Positions 53,784 to 63,357 are shown, counted from the stretch's first letter. The stretch is DNA of 64,000 nucleotides from Clostridium carboxidivorans P7 (GCF_001038625.1 NZ_CP011803.1:930001-994000); one strand, 5' to 3'. Made by a program: numbers and translations. Notes: generated from the sequence alone by a model not told the origin.

Positions 53784-55076
53784 TTAGATGTCAGTTCTAT
53801 ATTTTTGAGATGCTAGGTAAGTAAAAGGTAATAAAGTAATTATAATAAAGATATATAACCATGGGAGAATTTCATAAGGGGTAAAAACTTTTCCATGAAT
53901 ATCATATAACGTAAATGCTGTTATCAATCGCCACCCAAGCATCAATTGATGCGGCATTACACTTAAAATCTTTTGAAGAATACCTTGCACTCCAATTGAT
54001 TTATCTAAGATTGCTGGAACCATCATAATTAAAAAAATCAAAATAATTGTAAAAAAGGAGCTTTTCACTTTTGAGGAAAGAAACATTGAAAGTGTACCAA
54101 TAAATAAGCAAGCTATGTAACCCAATAATACAACCATCCCAAATGCCTGACTGTTGGTTATATGATAAAAGCTTTTCCATCCCCCCATATAAGCCTGCAG
54201 AGGGCAATTTCCTCCTTCAATTCCAAACATGAGAAAAATAGGTAGATTAGCTAGGAACATAAACACAAAATACACTAAAGTAATAGATAACAAGCCTGCA
54301 ATTAATTTGTAAATAATTGCTTTTTTCTTTCCATGTTCTGTAGAAAGAAGAATTGCTGCTGCTCCAGTTTGATATTCAAATGAAAATATAGGTGCTAGAA
54401 GTATACAAATAACAAATGCCAGAGCATAAATAACTGCAGCACTATATTCCAATGCTATTGACCAACCATCAGCATAAGAATACTCAAAAGGTGTATTTAA
54501 CGTTTCTGCAGAATGAATTAAATACCTTTTTTTTCCTGCTGAAAGTTGGTTGGCTTCCTGGCTTTTAAGCCATGTTTTTAACTGATTGATTCTGTTAGAA
54601 TAAAATTTGTTAGAATTATTTACATCTAACTTATCCATTAAATCGTAATCATAAGAACGAAACTCTGAATAAGAGCAGCAAATCAAAGCTTTAATATCAT
54701 TAAATTCCTGTTTCTCTGAATACTGCATGTTTGAAAGCTTTGCATCAGAATCCGAAAGTTTAGTGTTAGAGTCAGCGTTTTTTATACTAGCATATTTACT
54801 TTGGGAATTAATGGTTTGATTCTTTTCTAGTACCGTTCTAATTCTTTCCTCTGTCAATGGCCCATTCCATGTCATTTTCGCATTTTTAAGCAGTTTTATA
54901 GCTTTAATTCCTTTTATATCTGTACCATCAGCGTTAACATATGTTATATATGGTGTACCTTTTATATTAAAAAACAACATAGCTGCAAGATAAAAGGTTA
55001 GCACCACAAAGCTGATTAGAACACTTTTTTTACAAAAAATTTTTTTGAATTCATATTTCAAAATCTGCAATTTCAT
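53784..55076 (-). CDS. ABC transporter permease (ABC-2 type)
   Basis: A 430-residue membrane protein: one segment near the N terminus (about 18-38), a long extracytoplasmic part (about 45-210), then five segments in the C-terminal half. This is the layout of ABC-2-type export permeases such as YxlG. It overlaps the ATP-binding gene by 26 bases. Last gene of the operon headed by an ECF sigma factor; likely extrudes a membrane-active compound or adjusts the envelope. Substrate unknown. Confidence 0.88.
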   Translation of the reverse strand: MKLQILKYEFKKIFCKKSVLISFVVLTFYLAAMLFFNIKGTPYITYVNADGTDIKGIKAIKLLKNAKMTWNGPLTEERIRTVLEKNQTINSQSKYASIKNADSNTKLSDSDAKLSNMQYSEKQEFNDIKALICCSYSEFRSYDYDLMDKLDVNNSNKFYSNRINQLKTWLKSQEANQLSAGKKRYLIHSAETLNTPFEYSYADGWSIALEYSAAVIYALAFVICILLAPIFSFEYQTGAAAILLSTEHGKKKAIIYKLIAGLLSITLVYFVFMFLANLPIFLMFGIEGGNCPLQAYMGGWKSFYHITNSQAFGMVVLLGYIACLFIGTLSMFLSSKVKSSFFTIILIFLIMMVPAILDKSIGVQGILQKILSVMPHQLMLGWRLITAFTLYDIHGKVFTPYEILPWLYIFIIITLLPFTYLASQKYRTDI

Positions 55077-55938
55077 TCACCTCTCCAAAATAGTACATAA
55101 ATAAGTCTTCTAGTGTAGGAGTAATCTGCCTGGCAGATATAATTGGCTTTTCGCTAGAAATAATTCTAAGTTCTATATTTTCTCCAATGTTTTTCTCATT
55201 ACTAATCACATACTTTGCACGCAACTGTTCTGCTTCTTTTAATGATGCTTCACAAATCCATATACTATTTTTTATTGGTGTTAGCAAACTTAATACATCA
55301 CCCTGGGCGATAATACTTCCTTCCTTCATAATTAGAATTTCTTTTGCAATGGAGTCCAGGTCTGATACTATATGTGTGGATAAAAGCACGATCCTTTCTT
55401 CAGCAAGGTGGCTTATAAGATTTCTAAAACGTATCCTTTCCTTTGGATCAAGCCCAGCGGTAGGCTCGTCTAAAATTAAAATTTCAGGCTCATTAATTAC
55501 AGCTTGGGCAATTCCAAGTCTTCGCTTCATTCCTCCTGAAAAAGTTTTGATTTTCTTTTTACTAACTTTTGTTAATGAAACTATCTCTAATAATTCTTTT
55601 ACACGCTTTTTTGCTATTTTCGGTTTTAATCCTTTTAGGGATGAAATATATAACAAATAATCTTCTGCTGAAAATTCAGGGTAATATCCAAATTCCTGTG
55701 GTAGATAACCTAATATCCTTCGATATTTTTCATTAAGTTTTTCAATATTTTCTCCATTATATTGTATTTCACCATTAGTTGGAGTAAGAAGAGTACAAAG
55801 CATTCTCATAAGTGTTGTTTTTCCTGAGCCATTGGCACCGAGCAAGCCATATACTCCTTTTTCCAATGTAAAATTAATATGATTCACTGCCATATTATCT
55901 TTAAATTTTTTACATAAATCATTAACTTGTAATTGCAT
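55051..55938 (-). CDS. ABC transporter ATP-binding protein
   Basis: A 295-residue ATPase. Walker A GANGSGKTTLMRM (about 34-46), Q loop LPQEFGYYPEF, signature FSGGMKRRLGIAQ (about 134-146), Walker B ILILDEPTAGLDP (about 153-165) and H loop LLSTHIVSDLD are all intact. It belongs to the drug/bacteriocin-type export group (CcmA-like). It powers the permease with which it overlaps. Ribosome binding site GGAGGT. Confidence 0.95.
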   Translation of the reverse strand: MQLQVNDLCKKFKDNMAVNHINFTLEKGVYGLLGANGSGKTTLMRMLCTLLTPTNGEIQYNGENIEKLNEKYRRILGYLPQEFGYYPEFSAEDYLLYISSLKGLKPKIAKKRVKELLEIVSLTKVSKKKIKTFSGGMKRRLGIAQAVINEPEILILDEPTAGLDPKERIRFRNLISHLAEERIVLLSTHIVSDLDSIAKEILIMKEGSIIAQGDVLSLLTPIKNSIWICEASLKEAEQLRAKYVISNEKNIGENIELRIISSEKPIISARQITPTLEDLFMYYFGEVNEIADFEI

Positions 55939-55953
55939 TTATATACCTCCAAA

Positions 55954-56694
55954 TTACATCTGTATTTCACAATAATATCTGCTGTATTCTATAATTTTCT
56001 TCCCTGCAAAGACCATATAGCAAAAAGAAAGAAACAAAAGTAAATACCAAATTTTCATCTGCAGCATGGCATAAATATGATAATTATTCACTAACACATA
56101 CCATAAAGCAGCCTGAATAATACATATTCCCAAGGCTAAAACCTCTGAACAAAGCCTTTTTTTCCCGCACAACAAAGAAAAACAAATACAGCTGGTAAAG
56201 TTGAAAGGAACAAAAAAATAAATAACAGCCTCATATATGGAAAACTTAACTATGTTCACTGCTGCTATTACTAAAATGGTTGCTATTATTAAATCCAGCA
56301 TTCCCACAAGAAGTAATCTTGCAAAGTATACCTTTCGCAAATCAAAATAAGTTGTATTTTCTACTTCGTATGCACCAGCTGATATATTTTTCCACAGTTC
56401 TGGTATTGCAAAAATGATTAATAGGGGAGTGAGTATAGCGCAATAAGCGGCTTTATTTCCTATAAAATTATATTGATTCATCACTACTAAACTGCACACA
56501 GCTGCAAAAAATACAATAATTTGTGTTAGCCAGTAATTTTTACTTAAATACTGCATTTGCTCAAATAAAAATTCTAAACTGCTTATTGGTTCTGAAATTA
56601 CTTGTTTTAAGTATTGCTTCTTTGAAAGCTCTATTGTTCGTTTCATTTTTTCTTTATCATAAGTAGGTATTTTATAGTCCCAATTTTTATTCAT
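55954..56694 (-). CDS. Membrane protein, possible anti-sigma or ABC accessory subunit
   Basis: A 246-residue protein with a cytoplasmic N terminus of about 60 residues and six membrane segments. It overlaps the ECF sigma gene by 8 bases, the position where anti-sigma factors usually lie, as in the sigY-yxlC arrangement of B. subtilis. The soluble N terminus could bind the sigma factor; the rest resembles an ABC-2 permease half. No zinc-type anti-sigma motif is present. Not assigned to a family. Confidence 0.75.
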   Translation of the reverse strand: MNKNWDYKIPTYDKEKMKRTIELSKKQYLKQVISEPISSLEFLFEQMQYLSKNYWLTQIIVFFAAVCSLVVMNQYNFIGNKAAYCAILTPLLIIFAIPELWKNISAGAYEVENTTYFDLRKVYFARLLLVGMLDLIIATILVIAAVNIVKFSIYEAVIYFFVPFNFTSCICFSLLCGKKRLCSEVLALGICIIQAALWYVLVNNYHIYAMLQMKIWYLLLFLSFCYMVFAGKKIIEYSRYYCEIQM

Positions 56695-57217
56695 AAAAAT
56701 CCTCCTTATCCATACTGTTTTTAAGAAATTTTTTACCTTCAGAAAGTCGATATTTAACCAGTGAAAGCTTTATATCAAGTATTTCAGCAATTTCACGTAA
56801 TTTTAAATTCTGAAAGTAGTGCAGAAGAACAACTTCCTTAAAATCTTCTGAAAGCCTTGAAATTTCTTGCATAATTCCTTCCTTCAGCGTAAGCTCGTCC
56901 TGTTCCACTTTACTATTTGTCAATTGTTCTTCCATCAGATCAATAGATTCTTCTTTATGTTTCTTATACTGATTCTTACATAGGTTTCCAGCAATTACAT
57001 AAAGATAGTTTTTGGCTTTTCCTTTATGAATATAATTGTTAAAATGTCCAAAAAAACGTGTAAAGGTATCCTGTGTAATGTCTTCGGCCAGCCATTTATC
57101 ATTTAATTTGTAATAACAATATTTATAGATTTCACCATAGTACAATTTTACAAAATCATCTACTGCAGCTTCATCACCCTGTTTCATTCTTCGTATTATG
57201 AAAAAATCTTTGTCCAC
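56687..57217 (-). CDS. ECF-family RNA polymerase sigma factor, heading an ABC operon
   Basis: A 176-residue sigma factor. Region 2 (about 15-85) has FVKLYYGEIYKYCYYKLND and the -10-reading part DITQDTFTRFFGHF; region 4 (about 115-172) has RLSEDFKEVVLLHYFQNLKLREI and the HTH DIKLSLVKYRLSEGKKFLK. GTG 57217 is chosen for the AAAGGAGGTG site just before it; the upstream TTG 57238 overlaps that site. It heads the operon with the membrane protein, ATPase and permease, which resembles the SigY operon that responds to toxic peptides. Confidence 0.92.
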   Translation of the reverse strand: MDKDFFIIRRMKQGDEAAVDDFVKLYYGEIYKYCYYKLNDKWLAEDITQDTFTRFFGHFNNYIHKGKAKNYLYVIAGNLCKNQYKKHKEESIDLMEEQLTNSKVEQDELTLKEGIMQEISRLSEDFKEVVLLHYFQNLKLREIAEILDIKLSLVKYRLSEGKKFLKNSMDKEDFYE

Positions 57218-57306
57218 TTCTGCACCTCCTTTCACCAAGTCGAAAAGTACTTTTCATTTAGTATAACAATTTATCTAAGGAAAAAGTTAGAAAAAGTTTT
57301 ATCTTT

Positions 57307-57518
57307 TTTATCCGATCGCTACCATTGCTAATACCCCCATCTTTATATGAAACTCCTTCTCCTATTGTCGAAGGAGTAAGTGATTCGCACAAAATCATAG
57401 ATTTTGGCTCTCTACTTAACTTGGGGATAAGCACTGCTACACGCCTGGATAAGTTCTTCTAAGACTCAGAGAGGTATTCCTCACAAGCAAACTCCACCTG
57501 AGTCTAAGAATCACTTGA
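57307..57518 (-). repeat. Structured repeat element, copy B (longest)
   Basis: On the minus strand it starts CAAGTGATTCTTAGACTCAGG like copy A and ends GGTAGCGATCGGATAAA. It has a longer apical part: TGCTTATCCCCA pairs with TGGGGGTATTAGCA, and within it ACTCCTTC / GAAGGAGT forms a further hairpin. It lies in the leader side of the ECF sigma gene, opposite to its direction of transcription start. Confidence 0.75.
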
Positions 57519-57638
57519 TAAAAGACTATTTTACCAATTTTTGTTTGAACTAGCATAGAAAAAGGGAATCTAAATGATATAATGGTTTTAATGCATAATT
57601 TTTACTTAAAAATATACTTTTGAAAAGTGGAGGTTTTT

Positions 57639-58052
57639 ATGAGAACTTTAAAAAGAAGAACTGTACCATTGGTTATTATTTTTATAATTAGTATTTTTTT
57701 AGTTGGTTGTGGTGAGACAGCATCAAAAGAATATAAAGAAGAACCTGTAGAAATTATTACACAAAAGGTGGTTAAAGTAGAACCTATAGAATCTGTTAGA
57801 CAAAAGGTAACAGCACATTTGACAGCAAAAGGCTGCAAAGAAGGGGATTTTAAGCTAACCGTTGAGTATAATAAAGATAATATGAATTCATATAAAGGAC
57901 CATACTCTATAAATGTAGTTTTTAATGATGAACCAAATGTTATTTATAATTATAGATATAATTATGATTCAGAACTTAAAGATATAGCTCAAACAAGTAT
58001 ATCACCAACGAAAGATAAAAAAGATAAAAACTTTAAACATGCTGAATATTAA
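57639..58052 (+). CDS. Small lipoprotein (DUF3139-like)
   Basis: A 137-residue exported protein. A membrane-type signal ends in the lipobox LVGC, with Cys near residue 24, so it should be lipid-anchored on the outer face of the membrane. The mature part has a charged linker and a small alpha/beta domain (VRQKVTAHLTAKGCKEGDF, then YSINVVFNDEPNVIYNYRYNY) resembling DUF3139 lipoproteins. ATG 57639 follows GTGGAGG. A terminator follows. Function unknown. Confidence 0.82.
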   Translation: MRTLKRRTVPLVIIFIISIFLVGCGETASKEYKEEPVEIITQKVVKVEPIESVRQKVTAHLTAKGCKEGDFKLTVEYNKDNMNSYKGPYSINVVFNDEPNVIYNYRYNYDSELKDIAQTSISPTKDKKDKNFKHAEY

Positions 58053-58107
58053 AAATCCACTATCTTAAATATAATAAATCAAATTAAAAAAATGAATAAT
58101 TTATTAG

Positions 58108-58148
58108 AACACCGCATTATCTATTTAAATTTTGTGGTGTTTTTTTTA
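58108..58148 (+). terminator. Terminator after the lipoprotein gene
   Basis: Stem AACACCGCA / TGTGGTGTT followed by a run of seven or more T. Confidence 0.85.
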
Positions 58149-58286
58149 TAAGTAAATTTATTTGCATATAAATAAAACTACAATATAACATCTTATGCTT
58201 AATAGTATTTTTAGAATAATCTACTCATACTAGGGAAAATTATTAAATAATACACACATTATTTAATTTGCTGGGGAGGAATTCTT

Positions 58287-58910
58287 ATGTTTAGTATAAA
58301 ACCAAAGGATAATATGTTTTTTGATCTTTTCACACAAGGTGTAAAAATTTCAAATTCAGCTGCAAAGGAATTGCGTACACTTATGGACGAACTTGGTAAT
58401 CCAGATAAAAGGCTTGCAAAACTAACAGATCTTGAGCATGAAGGTGATAAAGTCACTCACAGCCTTATAGAATACACAAATAAAATGTTTATTACACCAC
58501 TAGATAGGGAAGACATAATTACTATTACTAGAGAAATAGATAATGTTACAGATAATATTGATGCAACGGGACATAGGTTTTATATGTATTACATGGATAA
58601 GCCAACAAATGAAGCAATGAATATGCTGGATAAACTTGTAGCAGCTACAAAAGAACTTGTAGATATAGTGTCTGAATTAAAGAATCTTCAAAAGAGCACT
58701 ACTATGATTGATAAGGTAATATACGTTAATACAATTGAGAATGAAGCAGATCAGATATATAGAGCTGCTGTTAGAAAGCTCTTTGAAAATCCATCAGATG
58801 TACTTTATATAACAAAATGGAAGGATATATATAAATATATAGAGGATAGTATAGACTCCTGTGAAAAGCTTGCAAATCAAATAAGAGGAGTTGTTATGAA
58901 ATATGATTAG
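58287..58910 (+). CDS. DUF47 / PhoU-like Pit accessory protein
   Basis: A 207-residue all-helical protein of the DUF47 (TIGR00153) family, which regulates the Pit phosphate transporter it is encoded with. Metal-binding-type motifs are visible in EHEGDKVTH (about 50-58) and ENEADQIYR (about 152-160), both as ExxxD. Start ATG follows GGGGAGG. The stop overlaps the transporter start by 8 bases, which indicates coupling. Confidence 0.93.
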   Translation: MFSIKPKDNMFFDLFTQGVKISNSAAKELRTLMDELGNPDKRLAKLTDLEHEGDKVTHSLIEYTNKMFITPLDREDIITITREIDNVTDNIDATGHRFYMYYMDKPTNEAMNMLDKLVAATKELVDIVSELKNLQKSTTMIDKVIYVNTIENEADQIYRAAVRKLFENPSDVLYITKWKDIYKYIEDSIDSCEKLANQIRGVVMKYD

Positions 58911-59892
58911 TACATTTGTCATAGTTGTTATAGTATTGGCACTGACTTTCGACTACATAAACGGGTTTCATGATACTGCCAACGCCATAGCAACCGTAGT
59001 TGGTACTAAAGTATTGACTCCTACTAAGGCGTTATTGATGTCTGCCACATTGAATTTTGTAGGAGCCATGTTAAATACTGAGGTGGCTTCAACTATAGGT
59101 AAGGGAATTGTGAAGGAAGGCGTAGCTACACCTGAGCTGATAACTATGGCTCTAATTGGAGCTATTGCCTGGAATCTGATTACCTGGTATTTTGGAATAC
59201 CAAGCAGTTCTTCACATGCACTCATAGGTGCACTTATAGGAGCTGCAATAGCCTTTCATAAGTTCGACTTTGGTGTTATCAAATGGAAAGGTTTCTTTAA
59301 TAAAATTATTATTCCTCTTATTACTTCACCTATAGCAGGTTTGATATTTGGTTTCTTGTTTATGATAATTTTAATATGGCTTTTTCATAAGGCTTCTCAT
59401 ACTAAAGCTAGTGGAATTTTTAAAAGGCTTCAGATTGTATCTGCTGCACTCATGTCCTACAGCCATGGTTCAAATGATGCTCAAAAATCTATGGGTATTA
59501 TTACATTAGCACTAGTGGCTGGTGGATTTTTAAAAAATTTTCAGGTTTTATGGGAAGTTAAACTTGCTTGTGCTGCAGCCATGGCCTTTGGAACTATGTC
59601 AGGCGGCTGGAAAATCATCAAGACTATGGGTGTAAATATGATTAAACTTGAACCTATAAATGGTTTTGCTGCTGAAACTGCTGCAGCCATTACTATACAG
59701 ACTGCAACCTTTATGGGAGCGCCTGTTAGTACAACGCATATTATTACTTCTTCTATTATGGGAGTTGGTGCAGCTAAAAGAATTTCAGCTGTAAGATGGA
59801 GTCTTGCAAAAAATATACTTGTGGCTTGGGTGCTGACAATTCCTTGCAGTGCTGCAATAGCTGGGGTGTGTACTTTGATATTTTATAGATAG
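58903..59892 (+). CDS. pit: Low-affinity inorganic phosphate transporter (Pit family)
   Basis: A 329-residue membrane transporter of the PiT family. Both halves of the internal duplication are clear: FDYINGFHDTANAIATVV near residue 16 and MSYSHGSNDAQKSMGIITLAL in the middle (GANDVANA-type motifs), plus VSTTHIITSSIMGVG. Ten or so membrane segments. Takes up metal-phosphate complexes with protons or sodium. Translationally coupled to the DUF47 gene. Confidence 0.95.
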   Translation: MISTFVIVVIVLALTFDYINGFHDTANAIATVVGTKVLTPTKALLMSATLNFVGAMLNTEVASTIGKGIVKEGVATPELITMALIGAIAWNLITWYFGIPSSSSHALIGALIGAAIAFHKFDFGVIKWKGFFNKIIIPLITSPIAGLIFGFLFMIILIWLFHKASHTKASGIFKRLQIVSAALMSYSHGSNDAQKSMGIITLALVAGGFLKNFQVLWEVKLACAAAMAFGTMSGGWKIIKTMGVNMIKLEPINGFAAETAAAITIQTATFMGAPVSTTHIITSSIMGVGAAKRISAVRWSLAKNILVAWVLTIPCSAAIAGVCTLIFYR

Positions 59893-60066
59893 CTTGTAAT
59901 AGGATTATTAAATTTATACTATACTCTTTTATAGTTGGTGAAAGTACATTATGTTTATTGACCATGAAATGCACTGTAATCTTTAAAAGTAAAGAAATTA
60001 TGTTGTAAGTGTAAAGATAAAAACTTAAAACGGGTGTAAATTTAAATTAGGAAGAAGGTAATTTAT

Positions 60067-60825
60067 ATGAATAAAGGTAAATTACAAAGGGAATTGTTGA
60101 AAGCAAAGTTTAATTTACTTAAGGATATAGAAACAGACCAAAAACAAAAACTTCCGCAACCGCTGCTTCAAAAGTCCGTGAAAGAAGATGAAGAAATAAT
60201 TATTCTTCCAAAAGTAGATAGGAATGTTATAGTAAAAAGAGATATTTTCGATTGCATAATGGATAGAAGCAGCAACAGAGTTTATACAGAAGAAAGTCTA
60301 TCATTAGAAGAACTTTCATTTTTGTTATGGAGCACTCAGGGAGTAAAAAAAGTTGTCGGAAAAGTAAATTTTGCGACTTTTAGAACAGTGCCTTCAGGTG
60401 GAGCAAGGCATCCTTTTGAAACTTATTTAGTAATAAACAGGGTAGAGGGATTAAAAAAAGGAGTATATCGTTACTTGCCATTAGACCATAAAATTGTGTT
60501 TTTGTTTGATAAAAATAATATGGAAGAAGAAGTAACAGAAGCTTTTTCTGGCCAAAAGTTTATTGCTAGCAGTGCAGTTGTATTTATTTGGAGCTGTATA
60601 CCATATAGAAGTGAATGGAGATATGATGTAGCTGCTCATAAGACAATTCTTCAAGACTCAGGTCATCTTTGTGAAAACCTATATTTGGCATGTGAATCTA
60701 TAGGTTGTGGAACCTGTGCAATAGGAGATTATAATCAAGAAATAATAGATAAATTTTTAATGCTTGATGGTGAAGAGGAGTTTGTTATTTATGCGGCACC
60801 AGTAGGAAAGGTTAAAAATGAATGA
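60067..60825 (+). CDS. SagB-type nitroreductase-fold oxidoreductase
   Basis: A 252-residue FMN-dependent dehydrogenase of the SagB/ThcOx branch. Features: RSSNRVYTEESLSLEELSFLLWSTQG, RTVPSGGARHPFETYLVINRVEG, then HLCENLYLACESIGCGTCAIGDYNQE. In RiPP clusters this branch oxidises azolines to azoles, but no cyclodehydratase or precursor peptide lies beside it. A stand-alone reductase role is more likely. The start follows GGAAGAAGG. A terminator follows at 60907. Confidence 0.9.
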   Translation: MNKGKLQRELLKAKFNLLKDIETDQKQKLPQPLLQKSVKEDEEIIILPKVDRNVIVKRDIFDCIMDRSSNRVYTEESLSLEELSFLLWSTQGVKKVVGKVNFATFRTVPSGGARHPFETYLVINRVEGLKKGVYRYLPLDHKIVFLFDKNNMEEEVTEAFSGQKFIASSAVVFIWSCIPYRSEWRYDVAAHKTILQDSGHLCENLYLACESIGCGTCAIGDYNQEIIDKFLMLDGEEEFVIYAAPVGKVKNE

Positions 60826-60906
60826 TAATAATACATAGTGAATAAACAACTCAAAGGATACCTATAGAGTAAATTTTTAATTAAGTAATTGTTGTTTTAA
60901 TATTAA

Positions 60907-60948
60907 TAAAAATCGTTAAGCAATTAAGATTGTTTAGCGGTTTTTTTG
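60907..60948 (+). terminator. Terminator after the SagB-type gene
   Basis: Stem AAAAATCGTTAAGCAA / TTGTTTAGCGGTTTTT followed by T. Confidence 0.8.
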
Positions 60949-61345
60949 TTATATTCTTTATGGCAATTCACCAAATACAAAATTACTATTAAGTTTTTTA
61001 AAATATTCTTTACCATCTGTATATTCAATGAATAGCATTATTTTAAATTTAGTATAGGTTGGAAAAATTTTTGATTAGTAAAATTAATAGTATAAGTAGC
61101 GGTATATATGAATAAAAAGATGATTATAGACTGCAAAATTTAGAGCGATAAGCCATAAAAAAACTGTAAGTAGGTTTGTAATAAATTATAAAAGTTAAGA
61201 AAAAAGGTATAAAAGTTCAAAAAGTAATAGATAAAAAGAAGGGATTTAGAAAAATATGTAGAATATACTAACCGTACATTTGTAAACACCAATGTATATA
61301 CAATAATGCAATGAAGTAATTTATTTATCCAAGGAGGAACAAAAA
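60949..61345. other. Leader region of the polyamine-type ABC operon, no gene recognised
   Basis: About 400 AT-rich bases. A purine-rich part on the plus strand (61180-61255) gives a spurious minus-strand frame. Promoter elements should lie here, but I cannot fix one. The CAAGGAGGAA ribosome binding site precedes the next start. Confidence 0.4.
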
Positions 61346-62446
61346 ATGAGCAGAAAAAGTTTTTTAAAGAAAGGAATTGCACTAGTTTTAACAACTTTTA
61401 TAACAGTTGCTTTTACAAGCTGTGGTTTAAAATCAAATCAAGCAAGTGGTGATCAAAAAAGTACTAGTGCTGCAAAAACACTTGTGGTGGTTAACTGGAA
61501 GGATTATGGCTCTGATAAAGCAGATGTGGTGAAGGAATTTGAAGATAAGTATAAATGTAAAGTTCAACATATTTATATGTCTTCAGAAGAGGAGCTTTTA
61601 ACAAAGTTAAGAACTGATGGAAAAGGTAAAATAGATGTGGTACTTCCTAATGCTTCAGTACTTCCAGTGGCAGAAAAAGAAGGTTTACTTGAAGCAATAG
61701 ATACCAGCAAATTAGAAAATTATAAAAATATAGTAGATAAATTTAAAAGCTTACCTGAAAATAGTATGAATGGAAAGACTTATGCAGTTCCATGGGTTTG
61801 GGGTTCTACAGCGTTAGCTTACAATACAAATACAATTAAAGAAAATGTTGATAGTGTTAATGTTTTATGGGATGCAAAGTATAAGGGACAGATTGCATTT
61901 AGGGATGACTTTAATGATGCAGTAATGACTGCTGCCATTGCACTTGGACAAAATCCAAATAACCCAAGTGATTTAAATGCAATTAAGAATAAGCTTATTG
62001 AACAAAAGGCATTAAACAAGACTTACTGGAAAACTGGTGATGAGTGGTCAAAATTATTTGCAAATAACCAAATAGCTGTTGGGGTTATGTGGAGTGGACA
62101 AGCTGCTTCTATGAAAAAAGAGGGCCAGCCAATTAAGTTTGTTGTACCAAAAGAAGGAGCTATTGGCTGGGTTGATAACTGGTCTATAGTAAAGAATGCA
62201 CCTAATCAGGATTTGGCTTACAAATTTATAGATTTTATGACTAGTAAGGAGTTTCAGCAAAACTGGGCAAAATCAGGTGGACCAGCTCCTACAAATAAGC
62301 TTGCCATAGCTGCTCTTGATCCAAAATTAGTTGAGGATAATTCTATGAGCGAAGCAGTATTAAACAAATTAAATTTCATATCCTACCATGACGAAGCAAC
62401 AAAGAAGGCTTGGAACGAATTATGGCAAGAGGTTAAGGCAAAATAA
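61346..62446 (+). CDS. potD: Spermidine/putrescine-type ABC substrate-binding lipoprotein
   Basis: A 366-residue extracellular binding protein of the PotD type. The lipobox is FTSC with Cys near residue 26. The mature protein begins VVNWKDYGSDKADVVKEFEDKYKCKV and has VPWVWGSTALAYNT, VLWDAKYKGQIAFRDD and IGWVDNWSIVKNAPN, all typical of PotD/PotF. It binds a polyamine or similar cation and passes it to the permeases encoded next. In this operon the binding protein is first, not last as in E. coli potABCD. Confidence 0.92.
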   Translation: MSRKSFLKKGIALVLTTFITVAFTSCGLKSNQASGDQKSTSAAKTLVVVNWKDYGSDKADVVKEFEDKYKCKVQHIYMSSEEELLTKLRTDGKGKIDVVLPNASVLPVAEKEGLLEAIDTSKLENYKNIVDKFKSLPENSMNGKTYAVPWVWGSTALAYNTNTIKENVDSVNVLWDAKYKGQIAFRDDFNDAVMTAAIALGQNPNNPSDLNAIKNKLIEQKALNKTYWKTGDEWSKLFANNQIAVGVMWSGQAASMKKEGQPIKFVVPKEGAIGWVDNWSIVKNAPNQDLAYKFIDFMTSKEFQQNWAKSGGPAPTNKLAIAALDPKLVEDNSMSEAVLNKLNFISYHDEATKKAWNELWQEVKAK

Positions 62447-62452
62447 TCTATT

Positions 62453-62493
62453 TATAGGAGAGTTTCTATATCAAAAGTTAACTCTCCTTATAT
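62453..62493 (+). other. Intercistronic hairpin between potD and potB
   Basis: Stem TATAGGAGAGTT / AACTCTCCTTATA with no long T run. Such hairpins after a binding-protein gene often stabilise the upstream message and lower expression of the permease genes. Confidence 0.6.
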
Positions 62494-62535
62494 AACTATA
62501 CATTGGATGAAAAGTGAGATGAATGGAGGGGTAAA

Positions 62536-63354
62536 ATGAAGAAGAGATATTTGCTTATGAGTCCTGCACTTTTTATTCTAATTGCCTTTGGTATTGTACC
62601 ATTGTTCATAATGCTTTATTTTAGTTTTTTAAGTGATGGGCAAACTGCAAGTTTTACATTGAAAAATTATATAGATTTTTTTTCAAAGGGATTATACATA
62701 AAATTAACAGTAAAAACTATAAAGATAAGCCTTATTGTAACTAGTAGTTGTCTATTGGTAGCTTATCCTATGGCATATATTATGGCTAAAATTGTGCGAA
62801 AAGGAAAAGGCATTATGCTGCTTCTTATTATCATACCATTTTGGACAAGTGAACTTGTACGTGCTTATTCCTGGGTAAATCTTCTAAGGGATGGAGGAAT
62901 ATTAGAAATATTTTTAAGAAAACTTCACATTATTGGAGGAGGAAACTTAGGCATATTGTTTACACAGGCAGCAGTAATAATTGGGCTTACACATATTTTT
63001 TTCCCATACATGGTTATTACAATTTATATGTCTTTGGAGAAGTTAGATGATTCTATTATAGAAGCTTCTAAAAGTCTTGGAGCTACCAGTTTTAATACCT
63101 TTAAAAATATTACTCTTCCCTTGAGTAAAGTAGGAATTTTGACTGGAGCTATTCTGGTTTTTGTACCATGTCTTGGAAGCTTTGTTGAGCCTAGAATATT
63201 AGGTGGAGTAAATGGTTCAGTTATAGGAACAATCATTGAAGATCAATTTTTTGAAATATACGGATGGAATTTTGGTGCGGCAATAGCTTTTATACTTCTT
63301 GCTTTGGTATTAGTATCCTTAGGCATATTTTCCAAGTTCAACAGAGAGGTGTAA
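62536..63354 (+). CDS. potB: ABC transporter permease, PotB-type
   Basis: A 272-residue permease with six membrane segments. The EAA loop is IIEASKSLGATSFNTFKNITLPLSKVGI, with Gly at the conserved place, contacting the ATPase. WTSELVRAYSWVNLLRDGG is the usual PotB/PotH motif. It pairs with PotC encoded 3 bases after the stop. Ribosome binding site TGGAGGGG. Confidence 0.93.
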   Translation: MKKRYLLMSPALFILIAFGIVPLFIMLYFSFLSDGQTASFTLKNYIDFFSKGLYIKLTVKTIKISLIVTSSCLLVAYPMAYIMAKIVRKGKGIMLLLIIIPFWTSELVRAYSWVNLLRDGGILEIFLRKLHIIGGGNLGILFTQAAVIIGLTHIFFPYMVITIYMSLEKLDDSIIEASKSLGATSFNTFKNITLPLSKVGILTGAILVFVPCLGSFVEPRILGGVNGSVIGTIIEDQFFEIYGWNFGAAIAFILLALVLVSLGIFSKFNREV

Positions 63355-63357
63355 TTG

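Noticed and set aside
61140..61394. 84-codon minus-strand frame in the potD leader
   Set aside because: Phe/Leu/Tyr-rich because the plus strand is purine-rich; overlaps the potD start and has no ribosome binding site.
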